DNA of 64,000 bases. Source: an uncultured Ruegeria sp. (GTDB taxonomy: Bacteria > Pseudomonadota > Alphaproteobacteria > Rhodobacterales > Rhodobacteraceae). The stretch spans positions 1 through 64,000 of the forward strand of contig NZ_CANNGO010000002.1 in NCBI RefSeq assembly GCF_947504215.1, given 5' to 3'. Numbering within the stretch: the stretch's first letter is position 1; each line of letters opens with the position of its first letter. The position numbers were made by a program, and so were the translations under genes. The notes below the pieces were generated by a model. The model searched no databases, was not told the DNA's origin, and saw only the letters and a program-made list of their open reading frames with translations. This document shows, one piece after another, positions 26,068 to 35,224 of this stretch.

Positions 26068-26586
26068 ATGGCCAGACCCCGCCCCGAACCGATTCAAGTT
26101 GTCAAACACCGGCGCGATGCAGCATTACGCGCGCTGGTCGATGGCGTACCGTATATCCGTTTCCTCAATATCAGTTTCGATCGACGTGGAGATGAACTGA
26201 CAGGTGTCCTGAATTTTGACGACAAACTGATTGGAAACCCTTTGCTGCCTGCCATTCATGGGGGTGTTACCGCTGCTTTCCTGGAGGTCACGGCCGTGAT
26301 CACCCTGAGTTGGGAGCATATGTTCCCCCGCATCGAAAGCGGTGAGATTGATGCGGATGCCATCATGACTGACAAGAGCATTCGATTTCCCAAAACAATC
26401 GACTTTACCGTTGACTACCTGCGCTCGGGCCTGCCCCGAGACGCATACGCGCGGGCGTTCATCAACCGCGCAGGTCGGCGCTATGCTTCCGTACGTGTCG
26501 AAGCCTGGCAGGATCACCACAGCAAGCTGTTTGCACAGGGAACGGGTCACTTCCTGATGCCGCAAAACCGCACCGACAAAAGCTGA
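26068..26586 (+). CDS. PaaI-family hotdog thioesterase, second tandem copy
   Basis: A 172-aa hotdog protein diverged from its neighbour. It keeps NPLLPAIHGGVTAAFLEVTAV (about 66-86) and a TIDFTVDYLRSGLPRDAYARA segment, plus an N-terminal extension MARPRPEPIQVVKHRRDAALRALVDG. The long spacing between TLSWEHM and the second strand is atypical and could alter the active site. It starts two bases after the previous stop and ends three bases before the MATE gene. The substrate is unknown. Confidence 0.82.
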   Translation: MARPRPEPIQVVKHRRDAALRALVDGVPYIRFLNISFDRRGDELTGVLNFDDKLIGNPLLPAIHGGVTAAFLEVTAVITLSWEHMFPRIESGEIDADAIMTDKSIRFPKTIDFTVDYLRSGLPRDAYARAFINRAGRRYASVRVEAWQDHHSKLFAQGTGHFLMPQNRTDKS

Positions 26587-26589
26587 CAC

Positions 26590-27906
26590 ATGCAGGGCGC
26601 GTCGGCACCGATAACCCACCGGCGGGTGCTTAAAGTTGCATTGCCGATTGTTCTGTCGAACGCCACGGTTCCGATCCTGGGGGCCGTGGATACAGGCGTT
26701 GTCGGCCAGATGGGCCTTGCGGCACCAATCGGAGCAGTCGGAATCGGCGCAGTGATCTTGTCGACGATCTACTGGATCTTCGGCTTTCTGCGCATGGGTA
26801 CAACTGGCATGGCGGCCCAGGCGCGCGGGGCTGGGGACGTTGCTGAGACACGCGCCTTGTTGATACGCGGTCTCTTGCTGGGGGTCGCAGCAGGGTTGTT
26901 TTTCATCGTCGCGCAGGTTGCCGTTTTTGCTGGCGCTTTTGCGCTTTCCCCGGCCAGCCCCGAGGTCGAGGGGCTGACCCGTGACTACCTTGAGATCCGG
27001 ATATGGGGCGCGCCTGCCACCATCGCCCTTTATGCAGTCACAGGGTGGTTGATCGCGGTTGAACGAACGCGTGGTGTGTTCGTGCTACAGGTCTGGATGA
27101 ATGGCCTGAACATCCTGCTGGACCTGTGGTTCGTATTGGGTTTGGGCTGGGGTGTCGAAGGTGTCGCCGTAGCGACATTGATCGCGGAATGGACCGGGCT
27201 GGCCTTGGGGTTGTGGCTTTGCCGCGATGCCTTTGAGGGCAAGCTGTGGCGCGACACAGCGCGTATTTTCAACGCCGAGCGTCTGCGTCGGATGCTGCAG
27301 GTCAATGGCGACATCATGATCCGTTCGGTTCTGTTGACGGGTTCGTTCACAACCTTCCTGTTCGTCGGTTCTGATCTGGGTGACATCAATTTGGCGGCCA
27401 ATCAGGTACTGCTTCAGTTTCTGGAAATCACGGCCTTTGCGCTGGATGGCTTTGCCTTCTCTGCCGAGGCGCTGGTTGGTGGTGCCGTTGGCGCACGCGA
27501 TCGGTATCAGGTGCGGCGCGCCTCTGTGATGGCTTCGCAATGGGGCGTCGGTGGCGCCGTGCTGTTGGGCGCTGTCTTCTTTATAGCAGGGCCTGCATTG
27601 ATTGATCTTATGTCCACCTCACCCGAGGTGCGCGAAGCCGGGCGAGAATACCTGATCTGGGCCGCGCTTGCCCCGGTGATAGGGGTGGCGAGTTGGATGT
27701 TCGATGGGATCTATATCGGGGCGACCTGGACGCGGGCAATGCGGAACGCGATGCTGCAATCCGTGGCGATCTATGTGGTGGCTTTGTTCATTCTGGTGCC
27801 CGCATTTGGCAACCATGGTTTATGGGCTGCGCTTATGGTTCTGAACATTGCACGGGGCGTAACACTGGGCTGGCGCTATCCCAAGCTCGAAGCACAGGTT
27901 GCCTAA
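26590..27906 (+). CDS. MATE-family efflux transporter (DinF type)
   Basis: A 438-aa inner-membrane protein of about 12 helices in two MatE repeats. The N-terminus reads VLKVALPIVLSNATVPILGAVDTGVVGQMG, the canonical MATE/DinF opening, and the second half has FALDGFAFSAEALVGGAVGAR. It exports drugs or toxic metabolites using Na+ or H+ gradients; the specific cargo is not predictable. It follows the two thioesterase genes in what looks like one transcript and its stop overlaps the convergent ArsC-like gene by 4 bp. Confidence 0.92.
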   Translation: MQGASAPITHRRVLKVALPIVLSNATVPILGAVDTGVVGQMGLAAPIGAVGIGAVILSTIYWIFGFLRMGTTGMAAQARGAGDVAETRALLIRGLLLGVAAGLFFIVAQVAVFAGAFALSPASPEVEGLTRDYLEIRIWGAPATIALYAVTGWLIAVERTRGVFVLQVWMNGLNILLDLWFVLGLGWGVEGVAVATLIAEWTGLALGLWLCRDAFEGKLWRDTARIFNAERLRRMLQVNGDIMIRSVLLTGSFTTFLFVGSDLGDINLAANQVLLQFLEITAFALDGFAFSAEALVGGAVGARDRYQVRRASVMASQWGVGGAVLLGAVFFIAGPALIDLMSTSPEVREAGREYLIWAALAPVIGVASWMFDGIYIGATWTRAMRNAMLQSVAIYVVALFILVPAFGNHGLWAALMVLNIARGVTLGWRYPKLEAQVA

Positions 27907-28250
27907 AGCAAGCCCAGCAGGTTTTCCGGAGGACGCCCAAGCGCGGCTTTTTCGCCTGCAATTGCCAGGGGGCGTTCGATCAGAATCGGGTTCTCGGCCA
28001 TTGCACGTATCAGGTCCTGTTCTGGTGAGGATTTCGTCAGACCGAGCTCTTTGAACAGCTTTTCACCCGTTCGCATCATTCCAATCGCCGTCACGCCCAG
28101 CAGGGTTTGTGCAGCTCGAAGCTCATCCTCCGAAGGCGCATCCTCAAGATACTTCCGCAGCTTGATCTGCGCGCCTTGATCTTCAAGCAAGGCGAGGCCT
28201 TCGCGGGACTTTGAACAACGCGGGTTATGCCAGTATTCGATCACAACCAC
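27903..28250 (-). CDS. ArsC-family (arsenate reductase-like) protein
   Basis: A 115-aa thioredoxin-fold protein with the ArsC/YfgD motif [16 protein letters not shown], Cys12 being the expected arsenate- or thiol-reacting residue, plus [12 protein letters not shown], where an Arg of the ArsC active site lies. Its position next to pyrD with no arsB or arsR suggests the YfgD-like housekeeping branch rather than an arsenic operon. The start overlaps the 3' end of pyrD by 10 bp, implying coupling. Confidence 0.88.
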   Translation of the reverse strand: MVVIEYWHNPRCSKSREGLALLEDQGAQIKLRKYLEDAPSEDELRAAQTLLGVTAIGMMRTGEKLFKELGLTKSSPEQDLIRAMAENPILIERPLAIAGEKAALGRPPENLLGLL

Positions 28251-29299
28251 TTCTCTCTTTTGCTGCCAACGGCTTGCGCCACAGTTTCAAATCCATCGCG
28301 GGCAAGCAACTGATCCAGCCCCTGTGCAATGTCCGAGGCCAAGGATAAGCCGCCATAGACCATTGCGGTGTAAAACTGCACCGCCGACGCGCCCGCGCAG
28401 ATTTTGGCATAAGCCTGTTCCGCAGTGCCGATACCACCAACACCGATCAATGGAATTGATCCGTTCGTCAATTCGCTAAGCTGGGCCACAACGCGGGTCG
28501 ATTTTTCGAATAGCGGCGCACCGGACAAACCGCCCGCTTCGCCCTTGTGCACGCTGCGCAAACCGTCGCGCGACAATGTTGTGTTGGTAGCGATCACCCC
28601 GTCAACGCCGGTTTCTTGGGCGACCTCGGCGATGTCTTGCAGTTCCGCTGGAGTTAAGTCTGGTGCCACTTTCAAGAACACAGGGATTGGTTGGTGAAGG
28701 GTGTCACGGGTTTCGATCACACCGCTCAGCAGTGCGCTCAACGCGGCTTTGCCCTGCAAATCACGCAGTTTCTCAGTATTCGGCGAGGACACATTGACCG
28801 TCGCGAAATCCAGATGCGCGGCGCAGTGTGCCAGCACCTTGGCGAAGTCGCCGGGCCGGTCGTCGCTTTCCTTGTTGGCGCCCAGATTCAGGCCAATCAC
28901 CGCATCTTTTGGACGGCTGGCCAGCCGCTGGGCCATAACCTGCATGCCGTCATTGTTGAAGCCAAAGCGGTTGATGGCAGCCTTGTGCTCGGTCAACCGA
29001 AACAGGCGCGGCTTTGGGTTTCCGGGCTGCGGTCGTGGTGTGACAGCGCCAACTTCGATGAAGCCGAAACCTGCCTGAGACAGCGGGCCAAGAACCTCAC
29101 CATTCTTGTCAAATCCAGCGGCCAGTCCAACCGGGTTTGGCAAGTTCAGCCCCGCAACTTTGGTCCGCAGGCGTGGCGAGGTGACCGGGCCCGGGGCAGG
29201 AGCCAAACCGGCCTTCAAAGCCTTGATCGATATGGCATGTGCGGTTTCCGGGTCCAGGCGATGTAAGGCGGCAAGCACCAGCTTCTCGGTTAGTTTCAT
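28241..29299 (-). CDS. pyrD: Dihydroorotate dehydrogenase (quinone), class 2
   Basis: Membrane-associated FMN enzyme of pyrimidine synthesis, passing electrons to ubiquinone. The 352 aa have the class-2 N-terminal helices ([25 protein letters not shown]), [25 protein letters not shown], the catalytic-loop [14 protein letters not shown] (Ser base as in class 2) and [11 protein letters not shown]. The ATG overlaps the DUF1330 stop as ATGA. Together with upp the window holds both de novo and salvage routes, but they are separate operons. Confidence 0.96.
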   Translation of the reverse strand: MKLTEKLVLAALHRLDPETAHAISIKALKAGLAPAPGPVTSPRLRTKVAGLNLPNPVGLAAGFDKNGEVLGPLSQAGFGFIEVGAVTPRPQPGNPKPRLFRLTEHKAAINRFGFNNDGMQVMAQRLASRPKDAVIGLNLGANKESDDRPGDFAKVLAHCAAHLDFATVNVSSPNTEKLRDLQGKAALSALLSGVIETRDTLHQPIPVFLKVAPDLTPAELQDIAEVAQETGVDGVIATNTTLSRDGLRSVHKGEAGGLSGAPLFEKSTRVVAQLSELTNGSIPLIGVGGIGTAEQAYAKICAGASAVQFYTAMVYGGLSLASDIAQGLDQLLARDGFETVAQAVGSKREKWL

Positions 29300-29727
29300 C
29301 CGAATGCATCCCCACCATCGGCCGAACCGCAGCGGATAAGGCGCGAGGTTTCCACTGCGGCCTGACGATGGATCACCGCAGCCTGATAGACGGGGTCTGT
29401 CACCATCTCAAGAAATGCATGCGCCGTCGGATAGTGCGCTATGAAGACCTCGTCCCAAATCTCATCTGATGGACCGATCAGGGTGGTTTGGAACTGGCCG
29501 CGCCACATGATCGACGCGCCCAGCCGGGCAATGACCGGCGCGGTCGCGGTGCCATAGTTGCGATAGGCTTGCGCGCCCGTCAGGCCTGCTTTGGCCAGAT
29601 CGTGATCCGCCGGGTAGTTCGCCGTGGTCCGAAACCTGACCAGATTCAGCATCTCGATAGGCTGATCCCGATCCAGCGCCTTGAAGGCTTCGAATTGCGC
29701 GCGTTCGGGGTCGATATAGGCCGTCAT
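29296..29727 (-). CDS. DUF1330-family protein
   Basis: A 143-aa ferredoxin-like (dimeric alpha-beta barrel) protein. [37 protein letters not shown] and [25 protein letters not shown] are typical of DUF1330, whose members have no settled function. It overlaps both pyrD and the DUF952 gene by 4 bp, so it is co-expressed with pyrimidine synthesis, but I see no motif tying it to that pathway. Confidence 0.85.
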   Translation of the reverse strand: MTAYIDPERAQFEAFKALDRDQPIEMLNLVRFRTTANYPADHDLAKAGLTGAQAYRNYGTATAPVIARLGASIMWRGQFQTTLIGPSDEIWDEVFIAHYPTAHAFLEMVTDPVYQAAVIHRQAAVETSRLIRCGSADGGDAFG

Positions 29728-30062
29728 ACCATCTCCTCGGGGAAGCTATGGTACTGCCCGTCAAAAGGTAAGGGCCGAGACCAGACTACATCCGTCATCT
29801 GAATCTGCCGATAAAGATGTGGGAACTCTGCTCCACCGCGCGAAACCTCCCATTTCAGATCGTGCCCCATTGCCGCTGCATCGCAGGCCAAAAGAACCAG
29901 ATCTTGGACACCGGCAAAGTGCTTGGCGGCCGTTTCAGCGACCTGTTCTGCGGACGAGAAATGCACAAACCCGTCGGTTACATCAATCGGCGCACCGTCC
30001 GAGGCACCGTTGGCCTGCAGGTGGGCCCATTCGTCGGCCCTGAAAATCTTGTATATCAGCAT
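29724..30062 (-). CDS. DUF952-family protein
   Basis: A 112-aa protein with the DUF952 layout: MLIYKIFRADEWAHL at the start, DGFVHFSSAEQVAETAAKHFAG in the centre (the conserved FIHxS-like motif) and FPHLYRQI near the end. The family is related to the ADP-ribosyltransferase-like fold by remote similarity but has no proven activity. It is the first gene of the DUF952-DUF1330-pyrD-arsC-like unit and is divergent from the 5'-nucleotidase gene. Confidence 0.86.
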   Translation of the reverse strand: MLIYKIFRADEWAHLQANGASDGAPIDVTDGFVHFSSAEQVAETAAKHFAGVQDLVLLACDAAAMGHDLKWEVSRGGAEFPHLYRQIQMTDVVWSRPLPFDGQYHSFPEEMV

Positions 30063-30170
30063 GACGTGGTGATGCCTCGCAAAGCGGTGGGAATCAAGCC
30101 GGATTTCCCCCTTTGACTCTTTCCTTTCCTCAGCGCACGATCTGGGAAAACAACAATAGGGAGTTTTGTT

Positions 30171-31748
30171 ATGTTGACCCGATTTCTGGCTTCGGCCGCC
30201 ATATTGGGCCTGACCGCAGGTATCGCGGCTGCCGATTACAAGTTGACCATTTTACACACCAACGATTTCCACTCTCGCTTTGAGCCGATCAATAAGTACG
30301 ACAGCGGCTGCGGTGCCGAGGACAATGCCGAAGGAAACTGCTTCGGTGGATCGGCGCGTCTGGTGACAGCAGTGGAAGAGGCGCGCGGACGGGCAGAAAA
30401 CTCGATCCTGGTGGATGGCGGTGACCAGTTCCAGGGGTCGCTGTTCTATACCTATTACAAGGGCAAAGTGGCTGCCGAGTTCATGAACAAGCTGGGCTAT
30501 GACGCGATGACCGTGGGTAACCACGAATTCGACGATGGACCCGAAGTTCTGCGCGGCTTCATCGATTCGGTCGATTTCCCCGTCCTGATGTCGAACGCCA
30601 ATGTGGCCGACGAAGAGCTGCTGACCGATAAGATAAAGAAGTCGTCGGTCATTGAGATTGGTGGCGAGAAGATCGGTCTGATTGGCCTGACACCCATAGA
30701 TACGGACGAACTGGCATCGCCTGGTCCGAACGTCACGTTTTCCGATCCGGTACCGGCAGTTCAGGGCGAAGTGGACAGGCTGTCCGCGGAAGGTGTCAAC
30801 AAAATCGTTGTGCTCAGCCATTCGGGCTATGGCGTAGACCAACGCGTTGCACAGGAAACCACCGGCGTTGACGTCATCGTAGGTGGCCATTCGAACACCT
30901 ATTTGTCCAACGTGTCCGACAAAGCAGCTGGGCCGTATCCGACCGTCGTCAACGGTGTTCAGATCGTTCAGGCCTATGCCTATGGCAAGTTCCTGGGTGA
31001 GTTGAATGTGACCTTTGATGATGACGGTAATGTCGTCGAAGCAGCGGGTGAGCCGCTGATCATGGACAACACGGTGACCGAAGATCAGGCCGCACTGGAT
31101 CGGATCGCCGAACTGGCCGTTCCGCTGGACGAAATCCGCAACAAGGTCGTCGCCAATTCCGCCGATGCGATCGAAGGCGACCGCGCCATTTGTCGTGTGC
31201 AGGAATGTCAAATGGGCAACCTTGTCGCGGATGCCATGCTTGCACGTGTCGCCGACCAGGGTGTTAAGATCGCAATTGCGAACTCGGGCGGTTTGCGGGC
31301 ATCGATTGACCCGGGCGAAGTCACTATGGGCGAAGTGCTAACCGTCCTGCCGTTCCAGAACACGCTCTCGACCTTTGAGATCAGTGGTCAGGGCGTCATT
31401 GATGCGCTGGAGAACGGTGTGAGCCAGGTGGAAGAGGTCAAGGGCCGCTTCCCACAGGTGGCAGGGTTGACCTTTGCATGGGATGCCTCGGTTGCACCCA
31501 ATGAGGGCCGCGTCAGTGATGTGATGGTGGCCGAAGGCGACGGATTTGTTCCGATTGATCCCGCCGCCACCTACCTGGTTGTGACCAACAACTATGTGCG
31601 AAATGGCGGCGACGGATACAGCGTGTTCGAAGGTGACGACAAGAACGCGTATGATTTCGGCCCTGATCTGGCAGATGTGACAGCAGAATATCTGGCGGAA
31701 AACGCACCATACCAACCGTATCTGGATGGGCGCATCAAGCAGAGGTAG
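30171..31748 (+). CDS. Secreted bifunctional metallophosphatase / 5'-nucleotidase
   Basis: A 525-aa exported enzyme that dephosphorylates nucleotides outside the cytoplasm. Signal peptide 1-21 (LASAAILGLTAGIAAADY). The metallophosphatase domain carries ILHTNDFHSRFEP, VDGGDQFQG, TVGNHEFDDG and a late GGHSNTYL. The C-terminal 5'-nucleotidase domain (about 330-525) has IANSGGLRASIDPG and TNNYVRNGGDGYSVF, where the substrate ring-stacking residues lie. TAGGGAG precedes the ATG. TTGACT at 30113 could be a -35 element. It is monocistronic, ending in an intrinsic terminator, and could feed extracellular nucleosides to the salvage enzymes above (inference). Confidence 0.93.
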   Translation: MLTRFLASAAILGLTAGIAAADYKLTILHTNDFHSRFEPINKYDSGCGAEDNAEGNCFGGSARLVTAVEEARGRAENSILVDGGDQFQGSLFYTYYKGKVAAEFMNKLGYDAMTVGNHEFDDGPEVLRGFIDSVDFPVLMSNANVADEELLTDKIKKSSVIEIGGEKIGLIGLTPIDTDELASPGPNVTFSDPVPAVQGEVDRLSAEGVNKIVVLSHSGYGVDQRVAQETTGVDVIVGGHSNTYLSNVSDKAAGPYPTVVNGVQIVQAYAYGKFLGELNVTFDDDGNVVEAAGEPLIMDNTVTEDQAALDRIAELAVPLDEIRNKVVANSADAIEGDRAICRVQECQMGNLVADAMLARVADQGVKIAIANSGGLRASIDPGEVTMGEVLTVLPFQNTLSTFEISGQGVIDALENGVSQVEEVKGRFPQVAGLTFAWDASVAPNEGRVSDVMVAEGDGFVPIDPAATYLVVTNNYVRNGGDGYSVFEGDDKNAYDFGPDLADVTAEYLAENAPYQPYLDGRIKQR

Positions 31749-31763
31749 ACTTAATCTGGATTG

Positions 31764-31797
31764 AAAAAGCCGTGTCATGCTGATGCGGCTTTTTTTG
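31764..31797 (+). terminator. Rho-independent terminator of the 5'-nucleotidase gene
   Basis: AAAAAGCCG (31764-31772) pairs with CGGCTTTTT (31786-31794), followed by TTTGATT. It is a classical hairpin and U-run 15 bases after the stop. The following 220 bp up to mnmH show no tRNA or convincing gene; a 41-codon frame from 31783 overlaps this hairpin and is probably chance. Confidence 0.9.
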
Positions 31798-32016
31798 ATT
31801 CGGACGCCTTTGGTGCTTGAGCTGGGTAATTGGCCATTGTTTCTGGACGAGGCGGGAAAAGAGGCCGCACGCCTCATGCCGCTGCGCGCTGGTCTACAAT
31901 CGAGTTGACCCGAGCGCAAACTTCATCCGTGACAAATGATGAGAGCCGGTTGAGGCCTTGGAAGATTGAATCCGAACGGCCTTTCCTTCGTTGATCCAGC
32001 GGGCTAGACCGCTCGC

Positions 32017-33069
32017 ATGGCCGTGAAGCTTAACAACCTGACGCATCTTTATTCGCATAGTTTCGACACTGTGATCGACGTGCGCAGTCCGGCTGAATTT
32101 GCCGAGGATCATTTGCCCGGTGCGATCAACCTGCCGGTTCTGGACAACGAAGAACGCGCCCGGGTTGGCACGATCTATGTGCAGGAAAGCCCGTTTCTGG
32201 CCCGTAAGCTGGGCGCAGCACTGGTGTTTCGCAATGCGGCCAATCACATCGAAAACAACCTCAGCCATCACGAAGGCGGTTGGAGACCATTGGTGTATTG
32301 CTGGCGCGGAGGCCAGCGGTCGGGCTCCTTCACGTGGATGCTGCAGCAGATCGGTTGGCGGGCCGAAGTGATTGAGGGCGGTTATCGCAGCTACCGACGG
32401 CTGGTAAACGCTTATCTTTATCACGATCCGTTGCCGCACCAGCTGGTGGCTTTGGATGGATACACCGGAACCGCCAAAACCGAAATACTGGGGCAACTGC
32501 AAAGGCGCGGCGTGCAGGTTTTGGATCTTGAGGGGTTGGCCAACCATCGGGGGTCGTTGCTCGGGGATATGCCCGGCGGTCAACCGGGACAGAAGGCCTT
32601 TGAATCTGCGTTGTCCGCTGCGTTTTGCGCTTTGGATGCATCCCGCCCGGTCGTGGTCGAAGCGGAATCATCCAAGATCGGCAACCTGATCCTGCCACCC
32701 AGCCTGTGGACTGCGTTGTGCGCGGCCCCTCGGGTTCAGATCACGGCCCCGATCGCGGCGCGCACGGCCTATTTGGTTCGCGCCTATGATGACATCCTTT
32801 CTGACGCCAAGGGCCTGCGAGATCGGCTGTTGCCACTGCGCTTTCATCGCGGGCACGAGGTTGTGGATGGTTGGCTGCAATTGATCGAGGAAGGCGAAAA
32901 ACAGGAGCTCACCCGAGCATTGATGGAGAGCCACTACGACCCGTCTTATTTGAAGTCTCGGCGGGCCCGCGACGCAAACGTGCTTTCTCAGGTCCATCTT
33001 ACAACTTTGGATGACCCGGGGCTGGCAGACGCTGCAGCACGGATTGAAACGCTGCTGACTCAGCTCTGA
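32017..33069 (+). CDS. mnmH: tRNA 2-selenouridine synthase
   Basis: Replaces sulfur by selenium in the wobble 2-thiouridine of certain tRNAs, using selenophosphate. The 350 aa contain an N-terminal rhodanese domain (FDTVIDVRSPAEFAEDHLPGAINLPV, with the active Cys in VYCWRGGQRSGS) and a P-loop domain (ALDGYTGTAKTEIL). Here the loop has Ala before the Lys instead of the more usual Gly. The gene ends inside the convergent selD-fusion gene (10-bp overlap), so the enzyme and its selenium donor are neighbours. No selA, selB or selC is visible. Confidence 0.94.
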   Translation: MAVKLNNLTHLYSHSFDTVIDVRSPAEFAEDHLPGAINLPVLDNEERARVGTIYVQESPFLARKLGAALVFRNAANHIENNLSHHEGGWRPLVYCWRGGQRSGSFTWMLQQIGWRAEVIEGGYRSYRRLVNAYLYHDPLPHQLVALDGYTGTAKTEILGQLQRRGVQVLDLEGLANHRGSLLGDMPGGQPGQKAFESALSAAFCALDASRPVVVEAESSKIGNLILPPSLWTALCAAPRVQITAPIAARTAYLVRAYDDILSDAKGLRDRLLPLRFHRGHEVVDGWLQLIEEGEKQELTRALMESHYDPSYLKSRRARDANVLSQVHLTTLDDPGLADAAARIETLLTQL

Positions 33070-35219
33070 AAACGCAGCCCCGGTGTTTCTGTTAACTGCC
33101 CAATGATCGAGGCCGGGTAGCCCGCGTCGCGCAGATCCCGCAGAACGGTTTCAGCGCCATCTGCTGCAACAGTCGCTAGCAGACCCCCAGCAGTTTGCGG
33201 ATCAAACAAAAGCGCAGCCTTGCCATCGGACGGCAATTCCATTGCGATGGACCTGTTGTCGGCAAAGATCGTCGAGCGCACGCCCTGATCGCTCAGATCT
33301 TGTGCGCCTTGCATCACCGGGACGCTGGACAGATAGAGCGTTGCGCCGCAATCAGAGGCCTCGCAAATGCCTTGCAGGTGACCGGCCAGACCAAACCCGG
33401 TCACATCCGTCATGGCGTGTGCGTCCGACAGGATGCTGGCTGCCGCGCTCTGCGGCTGTGTCATATGCTGGAATGCGGCCGTGACCGAGGCTCCGTCTGC
33501 TTTGCCGGCCATCTCTGCCGCCATTAACACACCGCTGCCTAAGGGTTTGGTCAGGATCAGGGCATCACCCGGACGACCGCCCGCCAACGTGATCGGATCG
33601 TTTTCGCACAGGCCGGTTAAGGTAAACCCGATGGTCATTTCATCACCCATCGAGCTGTGGCCACCCACGATTTCGGCACCGGCTGCCCGCATCACATCAT
33701 TGGCAATTGTCATGATCTCGGACATGGTGCGATGCTGCAACTCGGCTGACATCCGAGGCAGAATGACTGTCGCGGTAGCTGCTTGTGGCGCGGCCCCCAT
33801 GGCCCAGATATCCCCCAAGGCGTGCACGGCTGCGATGCGAGTCATCAGGGCCGGATCCAGTGTGAAGGCGCGCAGGTGGTCCGAGGTCATAACCTGCCGC
33901 GTGCCGCCGGTTAGCAGCACCGCGGCGTCATCGCCGGGCAGCGAGATGACATCGGATCGCTCAGGTGGGGGCAATGCTTGCAGAGCAGACCGCAGAGCAC
34001 CGCGCCCGACTTTAGCGCCGCACCCTCCACACATGGGTTTGTCACCCAAGGTCTCGCGCAGGCCGGACGCATGATCGCGGGGCAGGGGCGACGGTCGCAT
34101 TTGCGGCAAATCGCGAAACTTGTTCATGAAGCTCTGATCGATGTGGTTCTTCCATGTCCACATCAATGGGCCGCTGAAAGATGTTCCAAGACGTTCGGCC
34201 AGCGCGGATTTTCGACCCAGTGAGATCAGTTTAAGGTAATCTGTCTGAGGGGCATACCATTTCATTCTACCAGCGCCCAAAGCGGCCCGCAGATTGTTGA
34301 AAAGGATCGGCGCCTCGCGCACCGCGTATACACCAGCTTTGGGACGTGGGTTTTCGGTCAGATGCACGCAATCGCCAGCGGCAAAAACCGCCGGATCGCT
34401 GGATTGCAAATGCCCGTTCACTTGAATGTACCCGTTCTGCAAGTCCAGTCCGGTGTTTGCGATCCAGTCATAGGGGCGGGCCCCGGCTGCGCCGGTGACA
34501 AATGTTGCAGGGATTTGGCGACCGTCTTCCAACTCCACATGATCTTTGGCTATGCGCGTGATAGAGGTGTGCTCTATCACATCAACACCAAGATCGGTCA
34601 TTGCGTTCCGGATTGTTGCCGCCGCTTTCGGATTTGTCGCGGTGAGGACCGATGCATTGTCGATCAGCGTCACTTGCGACGCTCGTCCTTTGGCCTTTAG
34701 TGCATGTACCATTGCCATGGCCAGTTCAACGCCCGCAACGCCGCCGCCGATAACCACAATCGCGGCCGATCCGCTGCCTTCCAGATACGCGGCCCAACAC
34801 GCAGCCAACCGACCCAAAGGCTTGGCGGGCACAGCATGGTCGGCAAAGCCTGTCAACGAAGGCATTTTTGATGTAATGCCAACATTGACGGATGCGACAT
34901 CGAACGCCACCGGGGGACGCCCGGGCACGTGAATTTCTCGCTTTTGGGTGTCGATCCCGTTCACAGCCCCTAAGACCACCCTGGCCCCGGCAAACCGCGC
35001 CAGTTTGATCAGGTCAATATCCAGTTCCGAACGCTCATAGTGACCGGCGACAAACCCTGGCAACATGCCCGAATACGGCGCGGTGGGTCCGGGATTGATC
35101 AAGGTTAAGCGGGCACCTGGCAGGGGGTTCATGCCCCACTTTCGCAACACCAGCGCGTGCGTGTGTCCTCCGCCAATCAGAACCAGATCACGGGTCAGGG
35201 GCAGCGGGGGAGTGTGCAT
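33060..35219 (-). CDS. selD: FAD-dependent oxidoreductase fused to selenide, water dikinase
   Basis: A 719-aa fusion. Residues about 10-375 are an NDH-2-like pyridine-nucleotide-disulfide oxidoreductase (VLIGGGHTHALVLRKWG at 13-29; AAIVVIGGGVAGVELAMAM; AVFAAGDCVHL). Residues about 390-719 are SelD, which makes selenophosphate from selenide and ATP: MCGGCGAKVGRG with the catalytic Cys400 and Lys403, LPGDDAAVLL, VHALGDIWAMGA and DVTGFGLAGHL. The ATG at 35219 (MHTPPLPLTR) was chosen because the residues upstream belong to the neighbouring mnhG tail region. The oxidoreductase half could reduce a selenium species to selenide for the kinase half, which is inference. Confidence 0.93.
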   Translation of the reverse strand: MHTPPLPLTRDLVLIGGGHTHALVLRKWGMNPLPGARLTLINPGPTAPYSGMLPGFVAGHYERSELDIDLIKLARFAGARVVLGAVNGIDTQKREIHVPGRPPVAFDVASVNVGITSKMPSLTGFADHAVPAKPLGRLAACWAAYLEGSGSAAIVVIGGGVAGVELAMAMVHALKAKGRASQVTLIDNASVLTATNPKAAATIRNAMTDLGVDVIEHTSITRIAKDHVELEDGRQIPATFVTGAAGARPYDWIANTGLDLQNGYIQVNGHLQSSDPAVFAAGDCVHLTENPRPKAGVYAVREAPILFNNLRAALGAGRMKWYAPQTDYLKLISLGRKSALAERLGTSFSGPLMWTWKNHIDQSFMNKFRDLPQMRPSPLPRDHASGLRETLGDKPMCGGCGAKVGRGALRSALQALPPPERSDVISLPGDDAAVLLTGGTRQVMTSDHLRAFTLDPALMTRIAAVHALGDIWAMGAAPQAATATVILPRMSAELQHRTMSEIMTIANDVMRAAGAEIVGGHSSMGDEMTIGFTLTGLCENDPITLAGGRPGDALILTKPLGSGVLMAAEMAGKADGASVTAAFQHMTQPQSAAASILSDAHAMTDVTGFGLAGHLQGICEASDCGATLYLSSVPVMQGAQDLSDQGVRSTIFADNRSIAMELPSDGKAALLFDPQTAGGLLATVAADGAETVLRDLRDAGYPASIIGQLTETPGLRFQS

Positions 35220-35224
35220 TTGTT

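Noticed and set aside
27903-28250. An arsenic-resistance operon
   Set aside because: Only an ArsC-like protein is present; no arsB, acr3, arsR or arsH is near, and it overlaps pyrD.
30252-31211. A 319-codon reverse frame within the 5'-nucleotidase gene
   Set aside because: The plus-strand protein has all catalytic motifs and a signal peptide; the reverse frame shows no family likeness.
31783-31908. A 41-codon plus-strand frame after the 5'-nucleotidase
   Set aside because: Its start codon lies in the loop of an intrinsic terminator and there is no RBS; most likely chance.
31800-32016. Possible selC (tRNA-Sec) near mnmH and selD
   Set aside because: No TpsiC arm, CCA end or long variable-arm pattern could be found in the gap.
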